From positions 1 to 64,000 of the forward strand of contig JBGPJN010000001.1 of NCBI GenBank assembly GCA_041485445.1: 64,000 nucleotides of DNA. The letters are read 5' to 3'. Position 1 is the first letter of the stretch, and every line of letters starts with the position of its first letter. Below the pieces are notes generated by a model that was given only the letters and a program-made list of their open reading frames with translations, was not told the DNA's origin and ran no database searches. This DNA comes from SHYG01 sp041485445 (GTDB lineage Bacteria; Chloroflexota; Dehalococcoidia; Lucifugimonadales; UBA3495). Position numbers and translations under genes: made by a program. Below, piece by piece: positions 36,085-44,674 of this stretch.

Positions 36085-36597
36085 ATGGCCGACGGGCAAT
36101 ATAGTTTCCCGGTGCAACAATTGGAATCTGAAACAGCGCCCGGTGTCTCCCAGTCCGAGCACTGCTCCGCCCAGTTGTTGGACGTGGTCCCGTTAATCAT
36201 GCGCCATATCCGCATTGCAACGCGGCATCCGGCCGTCCCGGGCATTTCTGATCACCAGCTCCGTTGCCTGAGATATCTGCGGGACCACCCTGGGGCGTCA
36301 CTCTCCCAGTTGGCCGAGTATCTTGGCCTGACCATGCCTTCCACATCGAAGCTGGTCCAACGGTTGGTGACGCGGGACGTGGTGGTGCGCCGCGTGGGCG
36401 CAGACCGGCGCCGTGTCTGCCTGTCGCTGACGGAGCAGGGTCGGATCTCAGTGGCGCTAGCCCGTGGGGAAACGCGCCAGGAACTGTCAGAAAGTCTGCA
36501 CTCCCTGTCCCACGAGGAACTGGCCAAAGTGTCGGCTGCCTTCATGATCCTGCGCCGGGTCTTTTTGCGAGGTGATGTCGGTGTCAACATACCTTAG
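36085..36597 (+). CDS. MarR family transcriptional regulator
   Basis: 170 residues with a winged helix-turn-helix: LSQLAEYLGLTMPSTSKLVQ is the helix-turn-helix and VRRVGADRRRVCLSLTEQG the wing, with a helical C-terminus for dimerisation. MarR proteins usually repress adjacent efflux genes and release DNA on ligand binding. Here the stop overlaps the start of an ABC exporter gene by about 20 bp, so regulator and exporter are co-expressed and the regulator probably controls them. The palindromic DNA just upstream could hold an operator, but no operator was identified. Confidence 0.88.
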   Translation: MADGQYSFPVQQLESETAPGVSQSEHCSAQLLDVVPLIMRHIRIATRHPAVPGISDHQLRCLRYLRDHPGASLSQLAEYLGLTMPSTSKLVQRLVTRDVVVRRVGADRRRVCLSLTEQGRISVALARGETRQELSESLHSLSHEELAKVSAAFMILRRVFLRGDVGVNIP

Positions 36598-38362
36598 ACT
36601 CTATGTGCTGGCCTTCCGCTACAAGACACGCGTAGCGTTCGCCTGGCTCTGCGTGGTCGGAGCCGGGGCTTTTCTTCTCATAAGTCCCCGGTTGGTGGCG
36701 TGGGCCATAGATTTCGGCATCCAGAAGCAGCACCAACATCGCTATCTTGTCTTGGTGGCAGCGGCCCTGGCCATCCTTGTGGCGGCTGGCCTGCGCTCTC
36801 TATGCACCTATGGACAGCAATTCCTGGGTCAATGGCTTGCCCAGCGCGTGGCCTACGACCTGCGCAACGCCATCTACAACCGGCTTCAGCGCCTATCCTT
36901 TGCTTACCATGACAAACACCAGACGGGGCAGCTAATGTCCCGGGCCACCCAGGATGTGGAGGCGGTGCAGCAGTTTATTCAGATGGGAATCCTTCGCGCT
37001 TCCTACTTTACGATAGTCATGATCGGTTCATTGGTCCTGATGCTGCTCAGCGACTGGCGCCTGGCGCTGGTCACATCGCCCTTCTTGGTGGCTATTGCAG
37101 TGAGTTCAGGCTTTTTCAGCACCATGCTCCGGGCCACATGGTCCCGGGTCCAAGAAGGACTGGCCCGGCTCACCACCATACTCCAGGAGAACCTGTCCGG
37201 CGTCCGAGTGGTGAAGTCCTTCGGCCGTGAAGACCTGGAGGTAACCAAGTTCACTGAGGCGGCGGAAACCCTGTTCAGAGACTCCTACGACTCCACACGG
37301 TTGCAGTCCATTTCTGTGCCCACCATGGCGGGAGTCTGGATGCTGGGCATGGCGGCCACCATCTGGTTTGGGGGGCGTCAAATAGCCGCCGGCACCCTCA
37401 CTCAAGGTGAGCTGGCCAGCTTCGCCCTCTACCTGACCTTGCTGCAGCAACCGCTGCGCAGCCTTGGCATGGTGGTCAATGTCACGGCGAGAGCGTTCTC
37501 GGCGGGGCGGCGCATTTTCGAGATTCTGGACACGGAATCCGCCGTGACCGAAGCGCCGGACGCAGTGACATTGAGCCAGGTCACAGGACACGTTCGCTTT
37601 GAGGACGTGTCCTTCGGATATAACCGGCTCAGCCCAGTTCTCAGCCATGTCAACATCGATGCCCAGGCGGGGCAGGTGGTCGCCTTGCTCGGTCCCACGG
37701 GCAGTGGCAAGACCACCATCGTAAACCTATTGCCCCGCTTTTACGATGTAAGTGAAGGCCAAATAACTGTCGATGGCCGGGACGTTCGTTCCCTGACGCT
37801 GGCGTCGTTGCGGAGGTGCGTGGCTATCGTCCAGCAGGATGTATTTCTCTTCGCTGGAACCGTCCGCGACAACATCTCCTATGGCGCGCCTTCCGCCACC
37901 CAGGAACAGATTGAGTGGGCGGCGAAGGCAGCGCGCATCCACGACTTCATAATTGGGTTGTCGGACGGCTACGACACCTGGGTTGGCGAACGCGGAGTAA
38001 CTTTGTCTGGAGGTCAGAAGCAACGTGTGTCCATCGCACGCACGCTGCTTCTCAACCCGGCGATTCTGGTGCTGGATGACTCGACGGCCAGCGTGGATAC
38101 CGAAACCGAGTATCTCATCCAGCAGGCGCTGCAAGAGGTTATGAAAGGCCGAACCACCTTTGTGATTGCGCAGAGGTTACGCACCATCAAGATGGCCGAC
38201 CAGATATTGGTGTTGCGGAAGGGTCAGATCATTGAGCGCGGCCGGCACGACGAGTTGGTAAACCAGAACGGCTTCTACCGGCAGATTTACGACCTGGAGC
38301 TGCGCGACCAAGAAGAAGCGCTGGAAAAAGTCGGCCATGCAGCCAGTCCAGCCGCCGCCTGA
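36575..38362 (+). CDS. ABC exporter half-transporter with degenerate ATP site
   Basis: About 595 residues: six transmembrane helices (to residue ~300) then the ATPase domain. Walker A is LLGPTGSGKTTIVNLL and the signature LSGGQKQRVSIART. The catalytic Glu after Walker B is Asp (ILVLDDSTASVD) and the switch His is Gln (IAQRLRTI). These are the changes seen in one half of heterodimeric exporters such as TM287/288 or BmrCD. The partner is the next gene, 39 bases on. ATG 36575 follows GAGG; GTG 36572 is possible. Probably exports drugs or lipids under MarR control. Confidence 0.92.
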   Translation: MSVSTYLRLYVLAFRYKTRVAFAWLCVVGAGAFLLISPRLVAWAIDFGIQKQHQHRYLVLVAAALAILVAAGLRSLCTYGQQFLGQWLAQRVAYDLRNAIYNRLQRLSFAYHDKHQTGQLMSRATQDVEAVQQFIQMGILRASYFTIVMIGSLVLMLLSDWRLALVTSPFLVAIAVSSGFFSTMLRATWSRVQEGLARLTTILQENLSGVRVVKSFGREDLEVTKFTEAAETLFRDSYDSTRLQSISVPTMAGVWMLGMAATIWFGGRQIAAGTLTQGELASFALYLTLLQQPLRSLGMVVNVTARAFSAGRRIFEILDTESAVTEAPDAVTLSQVTGHVRFEDVSFGYNRLSPVLSHVNIDAQAGQVVALLGPTGSGKTTIVNLLPRFYDVSEGQITVDGRDVRSLTLASLRRCVAIVQQDVFLFAGTVRDNISYGAPSATQEQIEWAAKAARIHDFIIGLSDGYDTWVGERGVTLSGGQKQRVSIARTLLLNPAILVLDDSTASVDTETEYLIQQALQEVMKGRTTFVIAQRLRTIKMADQILVLRKGQIIERGRHDELVNQNGFYRQIYDLELRDQEEALEKVGHAASPAAA

Positions 38363-38401
38363 GCGGATGGCGCCAGAAGGTTTGCCCGCAGTCACGGTCA
38401 C

Positions 38402-40360
38402 ATGAGAACGGAGGCAGTGCTGATGGTAGGGTTCGGAGGTTGGAGTGGTGGCGGGGGTCCGCCTGGGGGTGGGGGAAGAGGTGGTGGTGGTGGCGGGGCA
38501 GGCCGGCTGCGACGCGCGGCTGATGGCTGGTCGGATGAAGCCCTTGGCAAAGCCTATGATCACAAAGTGGTGGTCCGGCTGGCCAAGTACGTCCGCCCCT
38601 ACCGAGTCCGGGTTTTCATTGCGATCATCAGCACCATGCTGTTTGCGGCCTCGTCTTTCACACTGCCCATGCTGGTTGGAATGGCGGTTGACCGCGCCCT
38701 GCGGGGCAACCTTCACGATCTCACGCTGATCGTATTGGGCATGGTGATCCTGGCCCTCATCGGCTGGGCCTCCTATTTCGGGTACATGAACACCACGGCC
38801 TGGATAGGGCACCGCATCTTGTTGACGTTGCGCCGCGAGATGTTCATCCACCTGCAGCGGCTGTCCCTGAGCTTTTACGACCACAACGAGGTGGGCCGGG
38901 TCATGTCCCGCGTGCAGAATGACGTGACCGCCCTTCAAGAACTGCTGACCTCAGGATTTTTTACGGTGTTGGCGGACCTGTTCGGCCTGGCCATCATAAT
39001 CTTCTGGCTCATTCGGCTTGACTGGGTCTTGGCCCTGGTCACTTTGGCGGAGTTGCCCATCCTGGCGGTAGTGCTCTGGATTTGGCAAGAGCACGCCAAG
39101 AAAGCATTCATCGAGGTGCGCAAGGCCATCGCCGTGGTGAACTCCAACCTTCAGGAGAACATCTCAGGAGTCCGAGTGACCCAAAGCCTTAACCGGGAGG
39201 ATGAGAACCTTCGCCGCTTTGATCAAGTGAACACCAGCAACCTGGACGCCAACGTGCAAGCCGCGCGGCTCACCGCAATGGTGAACCCCGCCGTGGAGAT
39301 TTCTGTGGCCGTCGCCACCGCCATAGTCATCGTCTTTGGCGGCTTCCGCGTGCTCAATGGGGCCACCTCCATTGGGGTGATCGTGGCCTTTGCGCTCTAC
39401 GTGTTGCGCTTTTTTGACCCCGTCCGGGAACTGGTCATGCAGTACGCCCAGCTGCAGCGGGCCATGGCCGGCGGTCAGCGTGCCTTTGAGGTATTGGACA
39501 CTGAACCGGAGATTACTGATAAGGCCGCCGCCATGGCGCTGCCGCCAATTAAGGGAGCCGTAACCTTTGATCATGTGTGGTTCGAATACACTCCAGGGGC
39601 GCCGGTGCTCCGCGACATTAACCTGCAGGTTGCCCCAGGGGAAGTCATAGCCCTGGTGGGACCCACCGGCAGTGGCAAGACCACCATCACCGCCCTGATC
39701 GCCCGGCTTTACGATGTCACTTCCGGCACGGTGCGCGTGGACGGATACGATGTGCGCGATATTCAACGCACGTCTTTGGCGCAGCAGATGGGGGTCGTGC
39801 TTCAAGACCCGTTCCTGTTTTCCGAAACGGTGGAGTCCAATATCCGGTACGGGCGGCCCGGCGCCACCGACGACGAGGTAATCCGGGCCGCGGAGGCGGT
39901 GGGAGCCCACGAGTTCATCATGCAACTGGAGAACGGGTACGATACGGTGCTGGAGGAGCGCGGCCAGAACCTGTCTCTTGGCCAACGGCAGCTAATCAGT
40001 TTCGCCAGAGCAATTATCACCGACCCCCGCATCCTGGTTATGGATGAGGCGACGGCCCGAGTGGACAGCAGCACAGAAGCGGTAATACAACTGGCCCTCA
40101 AGAACTTGTTGAAAGGGCGCACATCCTTCGTGGTGGCCCACCGGCTCTCCACCATCCGTGGCGCGGACCGTATATTGGTGCTGGAGGACGGGCGAATCGC
40201 CGAGGCAGGCACTCACGAGGAGCTCACGGCCCACCATGGCCTCTACAGCCGTCTCTACCACATGACCTACCAGGCCGAGCCCCAAGGAGTTAACGGCCAC
40301 GCCAACAACGGAGTTGGCCCAAGGCCGGTTTCCGTCGCCCATGATGGCGGCCAGGCGTAA
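38402..40360 (+). CDS. ABC exporter half-transporter, consensus-ATPase partner
   Basis: 652 residues. A 30-residue Gly-rich start (GGGGRGGGGGG) precedes the usual six helices and ATPase. Walker A LVGPTGSGKTTITALI, Walker B with Glu (ILVMDEATARVD) and switch His (VAHRLSTI) are intact, but the signature is LSLGQRQLISFARA instead of LSGGQ. So one composite site (Walker A of the other half with this signature) is degenerate and the other canonical, which completes the heterodimer with the preceding gene. The Gly-rich N-terminus lies on the cytoplasmic side and has no known function. Confidence 0.92.
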   Translation: MRTEAVLMVGFGGWSGGGGPPGGGGRGGGGGGAGRLRRAADGWSDEALGKAYDHKVVVRLAKYVRPYRVRVFIAIISTMLFAASSFTLPMLVGMAVDRALRGNLHDLTLIVLGMVILALIGWASYFGYMNTTAWIGHRILLTLRREMFIHLQRLSLSFYDHNEVGRVMSRVQNDVTALQELLTSGFFTVLADLFGLAIIIFWLIRLDWVLALVTLAELPILAVVLWIWQEHAKKAFIEVRKAIAVVNSNLQENISGVRVTQSLNREDENLRRFDQVNTSNLDANVQAARLTAMVNPAVEISVAVATAIVIVFGGFRVLNGATSIGVIVAFALYVLRFFDPVRELVMQYAQLQRAMAGGQRAFEVLDTEPEITDKAAAMALPPIKGAVTFDHVWFEYTPGAPVLRDINLQVAPGEVIALVGPTGSGKTTITALIARLYDVTSGTVRVDGYDVRDIQRTSLAQQMGVVLQDPFLFSETVESNIRYGRPGATDDEVIRAAEAVGAHEFIMQLENGYDTVLEERGQNLSLGQRQLISFARAIITDPRILVMDEATARVDSSTEAVIQLALKNLLKGRTSFVVAHRLSTIRGADRILVLEDGRIAEAGTHEELTAHHGLYSRLYHMTYQAEPQGVNGHANNGVGPRPVSVAHDGGQA

Positions 40361-40516
40361 ACCGCCTGGTGGCGCTTCCAGGAAGGCGCCTGTATCCCCC
40401 TGCTGGGGTCATCTTGTTGAGGCCGGGGCAGGATCTTGGCCGCCTTCCTGTTTGTACCAGCTACCGAGCCTTGCATAAATAACTAACCCCATCGGATGTA
40501 AGGTAGTTGCGGCGTA

Positions 40517-40551
40517 AATCCCCCCTTTGCAAAGGGGGGTTGGGGGGATTT
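40517..40551. repeat. CCCCCC/GGGGGG intergenic hairpin repeat
   Basis: A perfect 20-bp palindrome (CCCCCCTTTG/CAAAGGGGGG, 40520-40539) is followed by a second G-run (GGGGGGATTT, 40542-40551) that can pair with AAATCCCCCC (40517-40526). It lies 160 bases after the ABC exporter and just ahead of the transposase remnant. Typical of high-copy intergenic repeats; could also stop transcription, without a T-run. Confidence 0.55.
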
Positions 40552-40619
40552 CGTCAGCCCAAGTTAAGAGCTTTAGGCAAGGGTCTATAAAAAGGGGAAG
40601 AGGATATAGACCCCGGCTG

Positions 40620-41080
40620 GAGGGGAAAGGCAGCACCGTGCATCTCCTGACCCCGACGCGTCGGGGCAATGGCTTGCCCTTGGCCCTTCGGGTAACGGCC
40701 GCCAACGTGGCCGAGGTTGGGGTGGGGCCCCAAGTGGTGGATCGGGTGGGGGTGCCACGGCTTCATGGACGTGCCAAGCAGCGTCCCGTCAGTCTGGCTG
40801 CGGACAAGCGCCATGACCGCGCCCTGTTCCGTCGCCAGTTGCGGCGACGACGGATTCAGCAGTCCAACCCCGCCGGGAGTGGCCCCAGCGCAATCGCAAG
40901 CCAGGACGCCTACCCCCAATCCATGAAGCAAGCACGCTCCGCTGTAAGGTGGAGCGAAGCCATGGCTGGCTGGACAGCTGGCGCCGCCTGTTCACCCGGT
41001 ATGACTGGTACACTCAATCCTACGTTGCCTTTCTGACCATCGCTGGTTGCAAGGTCATACTCTCAAGGCTTTTGGGATAG
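40620..41080 (+). pseudogene. IS5-like (DDE) transposase remnant
   Basis: Two frames hold pieces of one transposase. The first has KGSTVHLLT...GLPLALRVTAANV, the second-strand region of IS5-type enzymes, then SLAADKRHD. After about 40880 the sense changes to a second frame with RNRKPGRLPPIHEA, the catalytic Glu region KVERSHGWLDSWRRLFTRYD and QSYVAFLTIAGCKVIL, ending at a stop at 41078-41080. The N-terminal half and at least one terminal repeat are missing. GTTTTTGGAAAAAC right after the stop may be a trace of an end. It is dead and marks an old insertion between two functional modules. Confidence 0.7.
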
Positions 41081-41452
41081 GTTTTTGGAAAAACGGATAG
41101 GCGACATCGGATCTCTGCGGGTTGTGTTCAGCGGCGACTCCCGGTAGTGGCGTGTCGTTCAGCGTCGGGGTATACTGCGGCCTATAGTAGGCGGCTTACG
41201 GGATGGCGGGCTTCAAAGCGAGAGCCGGTCCCTGTGGCGACCAACAGAGACCTGGGAGGGGCGCTCCGCAGAGACTTGGATATTTAGCGGTAGAGCGGTT
41301 CCACGGTTTCCAGGGAGGCGACACGGGGACTGGCATCTGACCTTTGTGCGAACGATGGCCGGTCGCGCACACACCAAATCTGTGGGTGGAAAGATTTACG
41401 GATTCATTTGGGGGACCTCGGCTATAACCGCGTATCCCAGGAGAACGCTGAA
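41081..41452. other. Intergenic region after the IS remnant
   Basis: About 370 bases with no convincing gene. It contains the 14-base palindrome GTTTTTGGAAAAAC (41081-41094) and a TATACT sequence near 41170 without a clear -35. The downstream deacetylase's ribosome site (CCAGGAGA) is at its right end. Confidence 0.4.
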
Positions 41453-42157
41453 ATGTTCACTCCAGACATGCTTTTGGCTGGCATGGCTGCTGCAGCTTAT
41501 GCGGCGCCGGCTACGTGTCGCCTGCCGGTTGGTGGGCATATCTGGTCTGCTGTGACACACATCACTAGTACCGACTCAGTATCATTGACTTTTGATGACG
41601 GACCAGACTTTGCAACGGATTTGTTTCTTCAGGAGTTGGAAAAAGCCGGGGTGCGTGCAACCTTTTTTCTCATTGGTGAACAGGTGGCGCGAAATCCGAA
41701 TCAGGCTGCAGCGATCGTGCAGGCCGGCCATGAGGTAGGAATCCACGGCTACCGCCATCGCAACCATCTCTTGACCTCACCACAGGTCGTGCGTGACGAA
41801 CTGCATCGAGCGCGGGACATAATAGAGTCCGCGACGGGAAGGAGGTTGAGCCTCTTCCGACCTCCATACGGGGTCCTCAGTTGGGCCAGTTTGGCAACAG
41901 CCCGGCGTTTAGGATGGACTGTGGTACTGTGGAACCGCTGTGGCCACGACTGGGAGATGGGCGCCACACCTCGTTCCATCACTGCACATGTGGGCGTACC
42001 GAGAGCAGGCGACATTGTCTTGCTCCATGACTCTGACCGGTACAGCGCCACGGGCTCGTGGAAAAATACACTCAGTGCATTGCCCCTGCTCGTTGAAGTG
42101 GTCGACAGCAGGAATCTGAAGATGAAAACTGTAGGTGATCAACTTCTCCGCCAGTGA
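41453..42157 (+). CDS. Polysaccharide deacetylase (NodB homology domain)
   Basis: About 234 residues. All five NodB motifs are visible: TFDDGPD (two Asp), HGYRHRNH (metal-binding His pair), RPPYG, VLWNRCGHDWE (Asp-Trp) and LLHDS. The enzyme removes N- or O-acetyl groups from chitin-like oligomers, peptidoglycan or exopolysaccharide, using a divalent metal. ATG 41453 has AGGAGA nine bases upstream; a TTG at 41408 would add 15 residues. The N-terminus has a short hydrophobic stretch that could be a weak signal anchor. It is followed by a glycolipid-type glycosyltransferase and a transporter, so an envelope glycan or glycolipid pathway is likely. Confidence 0.88.
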   Translation: MFTPDMLLAGMAAAAYAAPATCRLPVGGHIWSAVTHITSTDSVSLTFDDGPDFATDLFLQELEKAGVRATFFLIGEQVARNPNQAAAIVQAGHEVGIHGYRHRNHLLTSPQVVRDELHRARDIIESATGRRLSLFRPPYGVLSWASLATARRLGWTVVLWNRCGHDWEMGATPRSITAHVGVPRAGDIVLLHDSDRYSATGSWKNTLSALPLLVEVVDSRNLKMKTVGDQLLRQ

Positions 42158-42235
42158 GCCAGCCCATCGCCTGTCGGCACCCCGCGGTGAACGCACGGGA
42201 AGTATGACTTGGTTCACCTTTGGTTGGTGAAAGGA

Positions 42236-43432
42236 ATGGGAGGACTGGTGGAGACATCTCATCGTTCAACGATGAACTACCCTTGGTCAGCGGAATCTGG
42301 GGGAGCAGGCCGGCGTCAGCGCCCGGTGGCGCTTATCTTGAGCGCCTCTGTAGCCGGCGGGCACGACGCGGCCGCCAGAGCCATTGCGTTGGAGCTTGAG
42401 GCGCAGGGATACCAGCCAATCGTGGCCGATGGGCTTAAAGCCAGCAGCCGCTTCCTAGATTGGCTCATGCGGAATGGGTACAAGACTCTCCTTGATCATG
42501 CTCCGTTTTTGTGGGGCGTTACTTTCCATGTGACTGCATTCGGACCGGTGGCCGCATTAACCAAGAATTTCGTTGGCTGGTTGGGTGGTGGCCGGCTGCT
42601 CCGGATGATAGAAACACACCGGCCCGACGTGGTCATCTCCACGTACCCACTGTTGAACGCTGTCTTGGGCGACCTCCGGAAACGCGGCAGACTTGCCGCA
42701 CCCGCGCTGGCGAGCATTGCAGATTATGGCATCCATCCCTTATGGGTGGCTTCGGGGATGGACTTGCACTTGGTGTCCAGCCAGTTGTCCGCTGAGCGCT
42801 GTAACCAGCTGGGCGGGCGTGCAGCCGTGGCTTCTTTGCCGGTGGCACCAGGGTTCAAAGCGGCGCCACGGAAACTGGATGCGCGCCAAGAACTGGCGCT
42901 ACCGATCAATGAGTACATCGCATTGGTGATGGGCGGAGCTTGGGGGATCGGCTCCATCCGACGGACCGTGAAGCTTGTGGCTGCCTCCGGCGCATATACC
43001 GTGGTCGTCTGTGGGCGCAACGCCACCCTACAAGATTGCCTGGCACGTCGCTTCAAAGGGCAGGACCGCGTTAGGATCCTCGGTTGGTGCTCGGATATGC
43101 CTCGGTTGCTCTCTGCCGTCGACTGTCTCGTACAGAACGCTGGCGGCATGACCTGCTTGGAGGCCATCCGGATGGGAGTGCCCATCATTTATTTTGCCCC
43201 AGTGCCTGGGCACGGGCGGCTCAACATCCAGGTGATGGACCAAGAGCATGCCGGCCAATGGGCCCACTCCAGCCAGTCTCTACAGTCGCTCTTAAGCGCG
43301 GCAGTCCTCGGCACAACACACATACCGGCGCCCAGGCACGCCGGTGCCCCCGGCATGGCGTTTTTCATTGAGAATCTTCCGCGGGGCACCAACCCATCCC
43401 GTGGTCCGACGCAGCCTGTGATGCGGAGCTGA
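42236..43432 (+). CDS. Glycosyltransferase, MGDG synthase/MurG-like
   Basis: About 398 residues. The N-terminal half resembles the MGDG-synthase domain (LILSASVAGGHDAAARAIA then RPDVVISTYPLLN), and the C-terminal half the GT28 family with VQNAGGMTCLEAIRMGVPIIYF. Such enzymes put a sugar on diacylglycerol or a polyprenyl-linked precursor at the membrane face. Starts are ambiguous: ATG 42236 with GGTGA just ahead, GTG 42248 with GGGAGGA ahead, or TTG 42209. The last ~40 residues are not conserved-looking. It neighbours a deacetylase and a DMT transporter. The product is a guess. Confidence 0.78.
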   Translation: MGGLVETSHRSTMNYPWSAESGGAGRRQRPVALILSASVAGGHDAAARAIALELEAQGYQPIVADGLKASSRFLDWLMRNGYKTLLDHAPFLWGVTFHVTAFGPVAALTKNFVGWLGGGRLLRMIETHRPDVVISTYPLLNAVLGDLRKRGRLAAPALASIADYGIHPLWVASGMDLHLVSSQLSAERCNQLGGRAAVASLPVAPGFKAAPRKLDARQELALPINEYIALVMGGAWGIGSIRRTVKLVAASGAYTVVVCGRNATLQDCLARRFKGQDRVRILGWCSDMPRLLSAVDCLVQNAGGMTCLEAIRMGVPIIYFAPVPGHGRLNIQVMDQEHAGQWAHSSQSLQSLLSAAVLGTTHIPAPRHAGAPGMAFFIENLPRGTNPSRGPTQPVMRS

Positions 43433-43440
43433 GCGGGGAT

Positions 43441-43461
43441 CTTGCTCACCTGTCGAGCAAG
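43441..43461. terminator. Small hairpin after the glycosyltransferase gene
   Basis: CTTGCTC (43441-43447) pairs with GAGCAAG (43455-43461), 9 bases after the stop. No T-tract follows, so it is a candidate only. The following ~230 bases to the next gene show no gene. Confidence 0.35.
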
Positions 43462-43698
43462 TGGCAGGGTTGATCTGTCCTTGCACCCTATAGCCGAGCC
43501 CTGCATGAAAAGCGACATCAGCGTGGAAGGCTTGAGCGCCCCAATCCCCCGGTTCCCTTTCCAAAGCCGGTTTGGGCCGTTGCCAGAGGCCGAAGACAGT
43601 TGCCAGCCTAACTCAAAGCGGTCCTGCACATTACGGCCACTGAACTGGTTTGCAAAGCCGGCGGCGTCCTTGACTCACTCAGTTGGTCATTCCGATCG

Positions 43699-44538
43699 AT
43701 GACCATTCTCATCGGAATTTTGCTTGCCATATTGGCCGCAACAGCCCATAACGCGTCGGCGGTCTTCTGGACAGCCTCGGTGCGGTCGGCACGAACTCCC
43801 GGTTCATTGGGAAGAATCCTTGAGGCAACGGTGCGATGGGAGGGAATACAGGGCACCGTATTGAGTGCAATTGGCTGGACGTTGCAATTATTCGCGTTCC
43901 AAATGATCTCTGTCTCTCTTGCGAGCATTGCTGGGGCGGCGGGGTTCGTCATACTTTTCGAACTTGCTCGCCGCAAGCTCCATGAGCCCTTTCGCCAGAG
44001 GGAGGCTTATGCCGCGGCAGCCATTATCGCCGGCGCTGCGGTGGTTTCCTCACATCCCATCCAATTGACCCCGGCCCAACCCAGTGCAATCCAGTGGGCT
44101 GCCGTTGTTCTGGTTCTTGCTTTATTTATCGTAAGTGCTGAGGGGCTAGCTCGATTAAACTTGTTGCCCTTTGAGACCATACGCATGCTATCATCGGGCG
44201 TAGCGTATGCGTTGAGCGGCCTGTTCACTAAGGAAGTAAGCGCTGCATTGTTCCAGCAAAACTGGGTGGTCACCGCCGTAGCCATCTTCGGCATGGCGGG
44301 GTCTGCGCTGGCCGGCTATGTGTTTGAGATGAGTTCGCTGCGGAGAGTTCGCTCGACCATCGTCGTCGGAACGGTGGCGGCCACTCAAATGGTCGTGCCA
44401 GTAGCATTGGCGCCTTGGTTATTTGCCGAGGTCTGGCCAGCGACACTGTCAGGCCGCCTTCTTCTGGCCGTTGGCATAACCTTGGTCCTGGTGGGCATGA
44501 CAGCCCTGGTCCGCCTGCCGACCAAACCCACGGTGTGA
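43699..44538 (+). CDS. EamA/DMT-superfamily transporter-like membrane protein
   Basis: 279 residues with about ten hydrophobic helices in two halves, starting MTILIGILLAILAATAHNASA and closing LLLAVGITLVLVGMTALVRL. The layout fits the drug/metabolite transporter (EamA) superfamily; some members flip lipid-linked sugars or export metabolites. There is no strong ribosome site before ATG 43699. It follows the glycosyltransferase and deacetylase by ~270 bases, so a link to glycolipid export is possible but unproven. Confidence 0.75.
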   Translation: MTILIGILLAILAATAHNASAVFWTASVRSARTPGSLGRILEATVRWEGIQGTVLSAIGWTLQLFAFQMISVSLASIAGAAGFVILFELARRKLHEPFRQREAYAAAAIIAGAAVVSSHPIQLTPAQPSAIQWAAVVLVLALFIVSAEGLARLNLLPFETIRMLSSGVAYALSGLFTKEVSAALFQQNWVVTAVAIFGMAGSALAGYVFEMSSLRRVRSTIVVGTVAATQMVVPVALAPWLFAEVWPATLSGRLLLAVGITLVLVGMTALVRLPTKPTV

Positions 44539-44563
44539 GTTCAGCCGTAGTCGACTCCTGGCT

Positions 44564-44604
44564 GTTTGAGACATTGGTTGAACCAATCCCGAAATTGCTC
44601 AAAC
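44564..44604. terminator. Nested hairpin between convergent genes, probable bidirectional terminator
   Basis: Outer arms GTTTGAG (44564-44570) and CTCAAAC (44598-44604) enclose a perfect inner hairpin ATTGGTT-G-AACCAAT (44573-44587). It sits between the stops of the transporter (44538) and the ABC-F gene (44675), which run toward each other. It lacks a long T-run. Confidence 0.5.
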
Positions 44605-44674
44605 TTGTTGAGCGGTGTCTACGGTCACGTACTGATACTAGAATCGGAGGGAGGGCTTTGCTGGTTGGCACCTT

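Noticed and set aside
40527..41036. Intact 169-residue gene after the ABC exporter
   Set aside because: The frame joins a palindromic repeat to part of a transposase; the true sense changes frame near 40880, so it is a remnant.
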